Shown one piece after another: positions 51,804-60,157 of a stretch of 64,000 bases of DNA (positions within the stretch are counted from its first letter, which is position 1; each line of letters starts with the position of its first letter). The stretch comes from Streptomyces sp. AA1529 (lineage in GTDB: Bacteria; Actinomycetota; Actinomycetes; Streptomycetales; Streptomycetaceae): positions 24,996 through 88,995 of the forward strand of contig NZ_ALAP01000099.1 in NCBI RefSeq assembly GCF_000280905.1, read 5' to 3'. The notes under the pieces were generated by a model. It saw only the letters and a list, made by a program, of their open reading frames with translations. It did no database searches and was not told where the DNA came from. The position numbers and the translations under genes were made by a program.

Positions 51804-53099
51804 TCAGCCGCGGCGGACGATCGCCTCGAGCTCCCGCTCCAGCCGGGCCACCGCCTGCTTCGGCGTCAGCCGCTGCGCCATCGCGTCGTGCACGACGGCC
51901 TGCACCGCCAGATTCACCTGCTCGTACCGCGGGCTCTTGGGCCGCGGCTGCGCCGCGAGCACGCTCTTGCGGAGCGTGGGCAGATAGGGATACCGGCGCA
52001 CCAGCGCAGGATCGGTGTAGAGGTCCGCCCACACCGGCGGCAGCGCCCCCTCGGTCAGCACCCGCCGCTGGACCTTCTCGCTGGTCAGATAGCTCAACAG
52101 TGCCGCGGCCGACTCCTTGTGCCGGGAACGTGCGTTGACGGCGAGGTTGGAGCCGCCCAGCACCCCGGCCGCCGGCCCGTCCGGCCCGGGCAGCGGCACC
52201 ACACCGAACTTCCCCGCGACCTTCGAGCCGGCGGCGCCGGCCGTCTTGTGCACATACGGCCAATTGCGCAGGAAGAGCAGCTTCCCCTCCTGGAAGGCGC
52301 GGCGGGACTCCTCCTCCTTGTAGGAGAGCGCCTCCTTCGGGATCCACCCCTCCCGCACGCCCCGGGCCAGGAAGCCGATACCGACCCGGGCGGCGGGGGA
52401 GTCGACCGTGACCCGCTCCCCCTCGTCCGCGAGGAAGGAGCCGCCCGCCGACCGCACGGCCTCGACCGCGTTGACCGTGAGCCCCTCGTAGGGGAGGAAC
52501 TGCCCCGCGTAGCCGTCCAGTCCGTACTTCGGCGCGACCGTCCTCGCGAGCCGCTCCAGCTCCGCCCAGGTGCGCGGCGGCGCCTCGCCCTCCCGTTCCA
52601 GGATGTCCTTGCGGTAGTAGAGCAGGCCCGCGTTGGTTACATAGGGCAGCGCGTGCAGCCGCCCGCCGAAGGTGGCGGTGTCCACCACGGGCGGCAGGAA
52701 CCGCTCGAGCGGGAAGCGGCCGGAGTCGAGCGGGGCGATCCACCCCGCGGCGGCGAACTCGGAAGTCCAGGCGACGTCGATGTTGAGCACGTCGTACCGG
52801 TCGCTGCCCGAGCGCAGGCTCGTCGCCAACTGCGCGCGGACCTCGTCCGCGCCCTCCGGCAACTCGACCAGCGTGACCTTCTCGGCCGGATGCTCGCGGT
52901 TCCAGTCGTCCAGGACCCCGCGCAGATAGCCGGTCAGATCTCCGCCCGTCACCAGCGTCAGCGGGCCGCGGCCCGCCGCGGAGCCCGCCCCGGCGGCGCC
53001 CACCGCCGGATCACCGGCCCGGCCGCCCGCCCCCGTGTACCCCGCGAGGACCAGCACCGCGGCCAGGAGCCCCCTACCCGCGGCTCGCCTCCACCGCAT
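51804..53099 (-). CDS. ABC solute-binding protein with Tyr in place of the lipobox Cys
   Basis: 431 residues, a family 1 sugar-binding protein (TLVTGGDLTGYLRGVLDDWNREHP, DVLNIDVAWTSEFAAAGWIAPLD, LPYVTNAGLLYYRKDIL, YKEEESRRAFQEGKLLFLRNWPYVH). The signal peptide ends LLAAVLVLAGYTGAGG: a lipobox in which the invariant Cys is Tyr21 (TAC at 53037-53039, one base from TGC). The protein should therefore not be lipidated and may be secreted freely or retained by an uncleaved signal anchor. It reads towards the agl promoter but has no permease of its own nearby. Confidence 0.85.
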   Translation of the reverse strand: MRWRRAAGRGLLAAVLVLAGYTGAGGRAGDPAVGAAGAGSAAGRGPLTLVTGGDLTGYLRGVLDDWNREHPAEKVTLVELPEGADEVRAQLATSLRSGSDRYDVLNIDVAWTSEFAAAGWIAPLDSGRFPLERFLPPVVDTATFGGRLHALPYVTNAGLLYYRKDILEREGEAPPRTWAELERLARTVAPKYGLDGYAGQFLPYEGLTVNAVEAVRSAGGSFLADEGERVTVDSPAARVGIGFLARGVREGWIPKEALSYKEEESRRAFQEGKLLFLRNWPYVHKTAGAAGSKVAGKFGVVPLPGPDGPAAGVLGGSNLAVNARSRHKESAAALLSYLTSEKVQRRVLTEGALPPVWADLYTDPALVRRYPYLPTLRKSVLAAQPRPKSPRYEQVNLAVQAVVHDAMAQRLTPKQAVARLERELEAIVRRG

Positions 53100-53272
53100 A
53101 GGTTCCTCCCTGGCGCACCGGCGCCGACCTGCCCTCGTCGGCGTCCGCCCCTGTATACCTGTTAGGCATGCGCGATACTAGACGTCGCGGACGGATACGG
53201 GGGCGATCCGGCTCACAACCAGGGAGCGGACGGCTGACGCGAAGATGACGGCGACCACGGAGGAGGGCGAGC

Positions 53273-53797
53273 GTGCGTCTGACCCTGCTGGCGCTGCTCG
53301 CCAGGGGCCCGGCCCACGGATACGAACTCAAGCAGGCTCTTGAGAAGCTCCTGGGCGCCGCGTACCCTCAGCCCAACATCGGGCAGGTCTACGTCACCCT
53401 CGGCAGACTTGAGAAGGCCGGACTCATCGAAGGCGAGGACATCGCACAGTCGAGCCGGCCGAACAAGCGCACCTACCAGCTCACGGACGCGGGACGGGAA
53501 GCGGTGGCCGCGTGGCTCGACGAGCCGACCGAGGAACCCCGGGTACGGGACGAGTTCTTCATGAAGCTCGCCGCCGCCCCCGGCACGGGGATGGCCGACC
53601 AGGTCACCCTCATCAACAAGCAGCGCCGCCACTACCTCAACGCCATGCGTGATCTCTCCAGACTCGCCGCGGCCGAGGACCGGGACAACCGGGTCGCACA
53701 GCTGCTCATCGAAGGGGCGATGCTGCACCTTCAGGCGGATCTCGACTGGCTCGAGCGCTGCCAGGAGGAGCTGGAACAGCTGGAGGAGCAGGAATGA
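53273..53797 (+). CDS. PadR-family transcriptional regulator
   Basis: 174 residues. The PadR winged helix (1-90; MRLTLLALLARGPAHGYELKQALEKLLG...PNIGQVYVTLGRLEKAGLIEG) is followed by a helical dimerisation arm with DEFFMKLAAAPGTG and a long coiled coil at the end (about 140-174). The GTG at 53273 has GGAGGG upstream. Its stop overlaps the ABC ATPase start (ATGA), so it is the first gene of an autoregulated exporter operon. Confidence 0.92.
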   Translation: MRLTLLALLARGPAHGYELKQALEKLLGAAYPQPNIGQVYVTLGRLEKAGLIEGEDIAQSSRPNKRTYQLTDAGREAVAAWLDEPTEEPRVRDEFFMKLAAAPGTGMADQVTLINKQRRHYLNAMRDLSRLAAAEDRDNRVAQLLIEGAMLHLQADLDWLERCQEELEQLEEQE

Positions 53798-54603
53798 GCC
53801 GCGAGGTTCGGGGGGCGCGGGCCGCCGACGGCGAAGGCATACCGGCCGAGGCCGCCACCCCGGTCGTGCTGGCCGAGGACCTGGTCAAGATGCACCGAAC
53901 CGAGGCCGGCGCCCCCGTCAAAGCCGTACGGGGCGTGGACCTGCGGATCGAACGCGGCGAGTTCGTCGCGATCACCGGCCCGTCCGGGGCCGGCAAGTCC
54001 ACCCTGCTCCACCTGCTGGGCGGACTGCACAGGCCCGACAGCGGACGCATCTGGCTGGAGGGCGAGCGGGTCGACACCTACAGCGAGGCGCGCTGGGCCG
54101 TGCTGCGCAGACGCCGCATCGGCATCGTCTTCCAGTTCTTCAACCTCATCTCCCACCTGACCGTGGCCGACAACGTCGAACTGCCCGCGCTGCTCGCCGG
54201 GAGCACCCCGCGCCAGGCCCGGGCCAAGCGCGCCGAACTGCTCGACGACCTCGGCCTGGAAGGCAGGGAGAACAGCACACCCGGCGAGCTGTCCGGCGGG
54301 GAGCAGCAGCGTGTCGCACTCGCCCGCGCGCTGGTCAACCGCTCCGGCCTGCTGCTGGCCGACGAACCCGCCGGCAGCCTGGACAGCAAAGGCACCCGGG
54401 AGGTGCTGCGGCTGCTGTCCCGCTACCACCAGCGCGGCCAGACCATCGTGCTGGTCACCCACGACGCCCGGGTGGCCAGCGCCGCGGACCGGGTGATCAG
54501 CCTCTTCGACGGCCGGATCGTCGACGACGCGGCGCTGGGCGGCGGATCCTCGTCCGGACGGCCTGCGGGTGGCGTGTCCGGCACGCTCAAGTTGAAGGGC
54601 TGA
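53794..54603 (+). CDS. ABC transporter ATPase, MacB/LolD-like
   Basis: 269 residues. Walker A is GPSGAGKST, the signature LSGGEQQR, Walker B LLLADEP and the switch His in LVTHD. FQFFNLISHLTVADNVELPAL places it with the ATPases that work with FtsX-type permeases. It powers the permease encoded next (4-bp gap) under PadR control. A 25-residue non-conserved extension precedes the domain. Confidence 0.92.
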   Translation: MSREVRGARAADGEGIPAEAATPVVLAEDLVKMHRTEAGAPVKAVRGVDLRIERGEFVAITGPSGAGKSTLLHLLGGLHRPDSGRIWLEGERVDTYSEARWAVLRRRRIGIVFQFFNLISHLTVADNVELPALLAGSTPRQARAKRAELLDDLGLEGRENSTPGELSGGEQQRVALARALVNRSGLLLADEPAGSLDSKGTREVLRLLSRYHQRGQTIVLVTHDARVASAADRVISLFDGRIVDDAALGGGSSSGRPAGGVSGTLKLKG

Positions 54604-54607
54604 CCCG

Positions 54608-57049
54608 GTGCGGGCCATGGCGCGCTGGGTGCGCGCCGATCTGCGGGCGCGCCGTGGCGAGGCGCTGTTCCTGCTCCTCGCCACGGCCGGGGTCACCATG
54701 TCGCTGCTGCTGTCGGGCGCGTTCCTCGCGTACGGGGCCAGCCCCTGGCAGCGGGTGTTCACCGAGTCCAACGGCGCGCACATCTGGATCCAGACCACGA
54801 CCGAGGCCGACGCGGGCGCACTGGCCGGGCTCGAGGGAGTGGAGTCCGCCTCCCGCGCGTTCCGCACCGCGTCCGCCACCGCGGAGCTCGGCGGCACCAG
54901 GGCGAGGATCCAGCTCCGCGGTGCCGGCCCCGAACCGCCGAAAGTGGCCCGCCCACTGATCACCGAAGGCCGCTGGCTCCAGGAGAGCGACGCGGCCGGC
55001 ACCGGTCGGCGGACCCCGGCCGGTACCGCCGCACCGGACGCCGGGGCCACGTCCCCGCAGGCGGCGCACCGCAGCCCGCACGCGATACGCGCGGCTCCCG
55101 CCGAGCGCGCCCCCACGCACCCGGCCGAGGGCATCGTGCTGGAGAGTTCGCTGGCCCGCGCCCTGTGGGCGGAACCCGGTGACGTGCTGCGCGTCCACGA
55201 CTCCCGCGGCACCGCGCACGCCCTGCGCGTCACCGGCGTCGCGGAATCCGCCGAGGAGAGGTACAGCCCCGGCCGCGCCCCCGGCATCGGCTGGGTGCTG
55301 CCGAACACCCTGCCGCACATCGAGCACGAGGACGACCAGCTCGGGCAGACCATCGGGCTGCGGCTCGACGACCCGGAGGACACCGACTTCGTCGTCCAGC
55401 GCGCGGTCACCCAACTCGGCGACGACCGGATCGTCACCGTCTCCACCTGGCAGCAGGCGCGCGAGGAAGCCGAGGGCGGCGGTCGGCTCCTGGGCCTGCT
55501 CCTCGGCCTCTTCGGCCTCAGCGCGCTGCTCGCGGCCTCGCTCGCCGTCGCCGGAGCCATCAGCACCAGCATCCGGGGCCACCTGCGGGACATCGCGATC
55601 CTCAAGGCCATCGGCTTCACCCCCGGCCAGCTCATCCGCACCTTCTTCCTCGAACACGCAGCCCTCGGCCTGCTCGGCGTGGCCTGCGGCGCCCTGCTCA
55701 CCGAATTCCTCGGGCCGCGGATGCCCGGACGGCTCGGCGAAGCCATGCGGCTGTGGCAGGCGCTTCCCGCACACGCCTGGGTTCCGCTCGCGATCCCGCT
55801 CGGCGCGCTGCTCCTGATCACCGGTACGACCGCACTCGCCGCCTGGCGGGTCGGCCGGGTCCCGCCGGTACCGGTCGCCCGGCCCGCCACCCCCGCCGTC
55901 CGCCGGATGCCCGGCACCGTACGGCGCGCTCTCGGGCTGCGGCTGCCGCCCGCGCTCGTCCTCGGGTGGCGGGGCGCCTTCCACTCCCGTGCGCGGTCCT
56001 GCGCCGCGGTCGCGCGGCTGGCCGTCCCCCTGCTGCTGATCACCATCGTGCTGGGCGCCTGGACCACCCTGGACCGGCTGGAGCACAACCCGGAGAAAGT
56101 GGGCATCCCCGCCGCGCTCACCGTGCGCGGCGACGAACTCGACGACGCCGCCGTGGCGCGGATGGTCGCCAGGCACCCGGAGGTGACCGCGGCCTACCCG
56201 GGGGCCGAGGCCAAGGCACTGGTACCCGGCCAGACCAGCACGATCACGCTGCGGGGCCTCGGCATGGACCGGGACCCCTATCCGCTCACCATCGCCGACG
56301 GGCGTGCCCCGCACAGGTCCCACGAGGCGGTCGCCGGACAGGGCCTGCTCGACCTGCTGGACGTGCGGGTCGGCGACTGGGTGCGGGTGACGGTCGGCGG
56401 CCGTCCGCAGGTGCTGCACCTCGTCGGCCGCAGCATCGAACCGGAGGAGGACGGCCGGGTCATCTCGACCACCCTCGACACGCTGCGCGCGGGCGGTGCC
56501 GCTCCGCACCCCGGCTTCTACCACCTCGTCCTGGACCAGGACGCCGACCCCGCCGCCGTCGCCGCCGGACTCTCCTCGGCGGCCGAGGGCCCGGTGGACG
56601 TGCGCGAGATCCCCAACCCGGTGCACGAACTGCTGCCCGTGCACGGAGTGCTGGGCGGACTGGTGACCGTGCTGGCACTGATCGGCCTGGCCGAACTGTC
56701 GACGACGATCGCCGCGGGAGTACGCGACCGGCGCCGGGACCTGCTCGCCCTCCGGGCCATCGGACTGACGCCACGGCAGATCATCGCCGTGATCGTGGCC
56801 GGGACCAGCTTCACCGCCCTGGCCGCGGCCCTGGTCGGCACAGCGGCGGGTGTCCTGGTGTCGGGATGGCTGATCGACCTGCAAGGCCGCTCCAGCGGCA
56901 TCGGCGCCGGGATCGCCCAGCACCCCCCGCCCGCGGTCCTGCTCCTCCTGGTGACGGCAGTGGTGACGGGCGCGGTCGCCGTCTCCCTGCTCCCGGCCTC
57001 GCGCGCGGTACGGCAGCGCCTCGCGGACACCCTCGGCGACTCCCTCTGA
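54608..57049 (+). CDS. FtsX/MacB-type ABC permease (large, two FtsX domains)
   Basis: 813 residues. One N-terminal membrane helix (about 20-40) and a large extracytoplasmic domain precede a first FtsX domain with three helices (about 295-415; LAVAGAISTSIRGHLRDIAILKAIGFTPGQLIRTFFLEHAALGLLG). A second helix and extracytoplasmic domain and a second FtsX domain (about 675-800; VRDRRRDLLALRAIGLTPRQIIAVIVAGTSFTALAAALVG) follow. Such proteins act as mechanotransmission exporters or regulators for peptides and lipophilic drugs. The start is GTG. Confidence 0.88.
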   Translation: MRAMARWVRADLRARRGEALFLLLATAGVTMSLLLSGAFLAYGASPWQRVFTESNGAHIWIQTTTEADAGALAGLEGVESASRAFRTASATAELGGTRARIQLRGAGPEPPKVARPLITEGRWLQESDAAGTGRRTPAGTAAPDAGATSPQAAHRSPHAIRAAPAERAPTHPAEGIVLESSLARALWAEPGDVLRVHDSRGTAHALRVTGVAESAEERYSPGRAPGIGWVLPNTLPHIEHEDDQLGQTIGLRLDDPEDTDFVVQRAVTQLGDDRIVTVSTWQQAREEAEGGGRLLGLLLGLFGLSALLAASLAVAGAISTSIRGHLRDIAILKAIGFTPGQLIRTFFLEHAALGLLGVACGALLTEFLGPRMPGRLGEAMRLWQALPAHAWVPLAIPLGALLLITGTTALAAWRVGRVPPVPVARPATPAVRRMPGTVRRALGLRLPPALVLGWRGAFHSRARSCAAVARLAVPLLLITIVLGAWTTLDRLEHNPEKVGIPAALTVRGDELDDAAVARMVARHPEVTAAYPGAEAKALVPGQTSTITLRGLGMDRDPYPLTIADGRAPHRSHEAVAGQGLLDLLDVRVGDWVRVTVGGRPQVLHLVGRSIEPEEDGRVISTTLDTLRAGGAAPHPGFYHLVLDQDADPAAVAAGLSSAAEGPVDVREIPNPVHELLPVHGVLGGLVTVLALIGLAELSTTIAAGVRDRRRDLLALRAIGLTPRQIIAVIVAGTSFTALAAALVGTAAGVLVSGWLIDLQGRSSGIGAGIAQHPPPAVLLLLVTAVVTGAVAVSLLPASRAVRQRLADTLGDSL

Positions 57050-57094
57050 CACCCGGGGCCTTGCCCCTGCCCGTCGGCGGGCCGGCCGGGTGTC
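57048..57094 (+). terminator. Probable terminator after the first FtsX gene
   Basis: GACACCCGG (57048-57056, overlapping the stop) pairs with CCGGGTGTC (57086-57094), and a smaller GCCCG/CGGGC stem sits inside. A separate, looser repeat CCGTTTCGA (57143-57151)/TCGAAACGG (57191-57199) lies in the same 207-bp convergent gap; its role is unclear. Confidence 0.5.
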
Positions 57095-57256
57095 CCCGCG
57101 TCGGCTGGTCCGGGATTCGCGGACGAGGACAGAACCGCAAGTCCGTTTCGATCGTGGTGGCGGCGGGGCAGCGTGGCGACTGGCCGCAGTTCGAAACGGT
57201 GTCCGGGAAGCCCCGCGCGCCCCGCATGGGGGCAGGCCGGATCCTCGGCACGGCGC

Positions 57257-57937
57257 CTACCCGGCCGTCTTGGGGCTGACCAGTCCGGTTTCGTAGGCCG
57301 TGACCACGGCCTGGACGCGGTCACGGAGCCGGAGCTTGGCGAGGATGCGGCCGACGTGGGTCTTCACGGTCGTCTCGGACAGGAAGAGACGCTCGGCGAG
57401 TTCGGCGTTGCTCAGCCCCTGGGCCAGCAGGCGCAGGACTTCCAGTTCGCGCTGGGTGAGCACTTCCAGGTCGCGGTGCGGGGAACTGTCGGGGGCGGGC
57501 GCGGCGCCGGTGTGGGCGTACCGCTCGACGAGGCGGCGGGTGATGGCCGGTGCGAGCAGGGCGTCGCCGGTGCGGACCAAGCGGACGGCGGCGACCAGGT
57601 GCTCGGGGGTGACGTCCTTGAGCAGGAAGCCGCTGGCCCCGGCGGCGAGCGCGGCGTAGACCAGGTCGTCGAGGTCGAAGGTGGTCAGCATGATCACGCG
57701 GGGCTCTTCGGGGGCGCCGGTGAGGATGCGGCGGGTGGCCTCCAGGCCGTCCAGCCCGGGCATGCGGATGTCCATCAGGACGACGTCGGGCCCGGTGCGG
57801 GCCACTGCCTCGACCGCTTCCTCGCCATCGGCCGCCTCGGCCACCACGTCGATGCCGTCGGCCAGGAGGATCAACCGGAAGCCGGTGCGTACGAGCGCCT
57901 GGTCGTCGGCGACCACCACACGCAGCGGCGCACTCAC
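57257..57937 (-). CDS. NarL/LuxR-type response regulator
   Basis: 226 residues. A receiver domain (about 5-125) with the phospho-acceptor Asp in DVVLMDIRMPG and Lys in FLLKD is followed by a LuxR helix-turn-helix (about 155-215; LTQRELEVLRLLAQGLSNAELAERLFLSETTVKTHVGRILAKL). It is coupled to the histidine kinase by a GTGA overlap (57934-57937). It probably activates the divergent ABC transporter genes at 59453-62514. Confidence 0.94.
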   Translation of the reverse strand: MSAPLRVVVADDQALVRTGFRLILLADGIDVVAEAADGEEAVEAVARTGPDVVLMDIRMPGLDGLEATRRILTGAPEEPRVIMLTTFDLDDLVYAALAAGASGFLLKDVTPEHLVAAVRLVRTGDALLAPAITRRLVERYAHTGAAPAPDSSPHRDLEVLTQRELEVLRLLAQGLSNAELAERLFLSETTVKTHVGRILAKLRLRDRVQAVVTAYETGLVSPKTAG

Positions 57938-59238
57938 ACGGTCTCCGCAGGAGGCAGCGGGATGTGGGCCCTGACGCGGTAGCCGCCGGTCAGCCGGCGC
58001 CCGGTGTGCAGGGCGCCGTCGTAGACGGACAGGCGCTCGCGCAGGCCGAGCAGGCCGCGGCCGTTGCCGGTGGCCGCAGTGGCGGAGGGGGCGCCGCCGG
58101 TGTCGGCGATCTCGACCTTCAGATGGTCGTCGGCGTAGTCGACGACCACCTTCGCCTGCGCTCCGTGGGCGTGCTTGACGATGTTGGTCAGGGCTTCCTG
58201 GACGACGCGGTAGACGGTCAGTCCGATACCGGAGGGTACGTCGCGCGCGGTGCCGGACGTGGTGAGGGTGACGGGGACCCCGGTGTGGCGCATGCGGTCG
58301 ACGAGGGAATCCAACTGGTCCAGCCCCGGCTGTGGGGTCAGGTCGGGGGCGGTCGGCCGGTCGGGGTCCTGCGGGTCGTTCATGGTGAGCAGGCCCATGG
58401 TGTGGCGCAGTTCGGCCAGCGCCGAGCGGCCGGCCGCCTCGACGGCGAGGAGGGCCTCGCGGGCCTCGTCGGGAGCGAGGTCCATGACCTTGCGGGCGGC
58501 GCCCGCCTGGATGGTCATCATGCTCACGTTGTGCGTGACGACGTCGTGCAGCTCCCGGGAGATGCGGGCTCGCTCCTGCTCGGTGGCGCGGCGCAGCTCC
58601 TCGGCGCGTTCGCGTTCCAGGGCCGACACCCGGTCCTGGCTTGCGGCGGTACGCAGCTTCCAGGTGCGCATACCGTTCGCCGCGAAGATCAGCGGGATGA
58701 GGATGAGCAGCGGGACGTACTGGGTGGGGACGATGGGCGGCGAGGTCATCGCCCCCATGATGCGGGTGTGCTCGTCGGTGCCGATGGTGATCACGGTCAC
58801 CGGCAGGCTGAGCAGGGCGGCGGCCCGGTAGGGGCTGTAGACGGCGGCCGTGTAGGCGGCGATGACGATCGCGTAGAAGGTGATCCGCTGCGCGCCGGCC
58901 GGCGTCAGCACTGCCGCGGCCGTCACGATCCACAGCACTGCCAGGGGGTATCGGCGGCGGAGGAGCAAGGGCGCCCAGGCGAGAACCGTCAGTGCCACCA
59001 CGGCGCTCTCGATGCCGGCCTCCGAGCCGAGCACGAGCGTGGCGATGCCGTCAGGGGAGTTGCGCAGCTGTTCCGCGCCGTTGTGCACGGCCCAGTGGAG
59101 TACGGCGCCGCCGACGCCCAGGGCGAGCAGCGCGTCGAAGACCAGGTTGCGCCGGGCAGGGCAGGGCGGCGGACCGGTCGGTCGCCGCAGCAGGGCGATG
59201 CCGTCGCTCAGCCTGGCTGCCACGGGCGCTGTGTCCAT
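57934..59238 (-). CDS. DesK/NarX-type sensor histidine kinase
   Basis: 434 residues from ATG 59238. Four to five hydrophobic segments (about 32-190) form an intramembrane-type sensor with little outside the membrane. A HisKA_3 domain follows with the phospho-His in ISRELHDVVTHNVSMM, then an HATPase domain (VVQEALTNIVKHAHG, GNGRGLLGLRERL). Such kinases in actinobacteria and Firmicutes often sense membrane-active drugs. An ATG at 59274 would add 12 non-conserved residues. Divergent from the ABC transporter it probably controls. Confidence 0.92.
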   Translation of the reverse strand: MDTAPVAARLSDGIALLRRPTGPPPCPARRNLVFDALLALGVGGAVLHWAVHNGAEQLRNSPDGIATLVLGSEAGIESAVVALTVLAWAPLLLRRRYPLAVLWIVTAAAVLTPAGAQRITFYAIVIAAYTAAVYSPYRAAALLSLPVTVITIGTDEHTRIMGAMTSPPIVPTQYVPLLILIPLIFAANGMRTWKLRTAASQDRVSALERERAEELRRATEQERARISRELHDVVTHNVSMMTIQAGAARKVMDLAPDEAREALLAVEAAGRSALAELRHTMGLLTMNDPQDPDRPTAPDLTPQPGLDQLDSLVDRMRHTGVPVTLTTSGTARDVPSGIGLTVYRVVQEALTNIVKHAHGAQAKVVVDYADDHLKVEIADTGGAPSATAATGNGRGLLGLRERLSVYDGALHTGRRLTGGYRVRAHIPLPPAETV

Positions 59239-59452
59239 CGGGCCATTCTCGCCGGGCAGCCCTGCGCCTCGCATCGTCCCCGCAGATCACTCCCGTACGC
59301 CCCACGACTACTCCCCGAGGAGGACCCCCGCCGGGATGTCGTCCTCGCGTTCCGCCGACATGGGTCCGGCTGCCGACGCGGCGTGGCTCTCCCCGCTCCT
59401 AGCGTCGGTCGGGCCCAGCCGGGCGGAACATACGGACTCGAGGAGAAACCCC

Positions 59453-60157
59453 ATGCCCACCACGCCAGTGGTCGAACTGCGTGACGTGAGCCGCCGCCAC
59501 GACACAGCTTCCGAGGGACTGCCCGCCCTGCAGGACACCTCCCTGACCGTGCGGGCCGGTGAGGCCGTCGCGATTCTCGGGCCGTCGGGCAGCGGCAAGT
59601 CCACCCTGCTCAATCTGATCGCGGGCCTGGACCGGCCGGACGCGGGGACGGTCACGGTGGACGGCGTACGGGTCGACGGGCTCGGTGAAGCGGCGGCGGC
59701 CCGCTTCCGGCGGGCCAAGATCGGGATGGTGTTCCAGTTCTTCCATCTGCTCGACGATCTGACCGTCGCCGACAATGTGATGCTGCCCGCCCAACTGGCC
59801 GGTACGGCACGCGGCCCGGCACACCGGCGGGCGGCCGAGCTCCTGGAGAGCCTGGGGATCGACCGGCATGCCCGCGCCTGTCCCGGCCGGCTCTCCGGGG
59901 GTGAGCGGCAACGCGTCGCGGTGGCGAGGGCGTTGATGAACCGGCCGCCGCTGCTGCTGGCCGACGAGCCGACCGGGGCCCTGGACTCGGCATCCGGCGA
60001 GGACGTCAGCGAGCTGCTGCGCGCTCTGCATGCCGACGGCCAGACCGTTGTCCTGGTCACCCACGATGTGGCCCTGGCCCAGGCGTGCACGACCCGCACG
60101 ATCCATCTTGCCGACGGCAGGGTCGCTGCCGACTCCTGTGCGGAGGCGGTCCGTTGA
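59453..60157 (+). CDS. ABC transporter ATPase, MacB/LolD-like
   Basis: 234 residues. Walker A GPSGSGKST, signature LSGGERQR, Walker B LLLADEP and switch LVTHD, with VFQFFHLLDDLTVADNVMLP as in FtsX-partnered ATPases. AGGAG precedes the ATG at 59453, and a TAGCGT hexamer (59400-59405) is a likely -10. Its stop overlaps the permease start (TTGA at 60154-60157). Expected to be induced by the divergent two-component system. Confidence 0.94.
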   Translation: MPTTPVVELRDVSRRHDTASEGLPALQDTSLTVRAGEAVAILGPSGSGKSTLLNLIAGLDRPDAGTVTVDGVRVDGLGEAAAARFRRAKIGMVFQFFHLLDDLTVADNVMLPAQLAGTARGPAHRRAAELLESLGIDRHARACPGRLSGGERQRVAVARALMNRPPLLLADEPTGALDSASGEDVSELLRALHADGQTVVLVTHDVALAQACTTRTIHLADGRVAADSCAEAVR

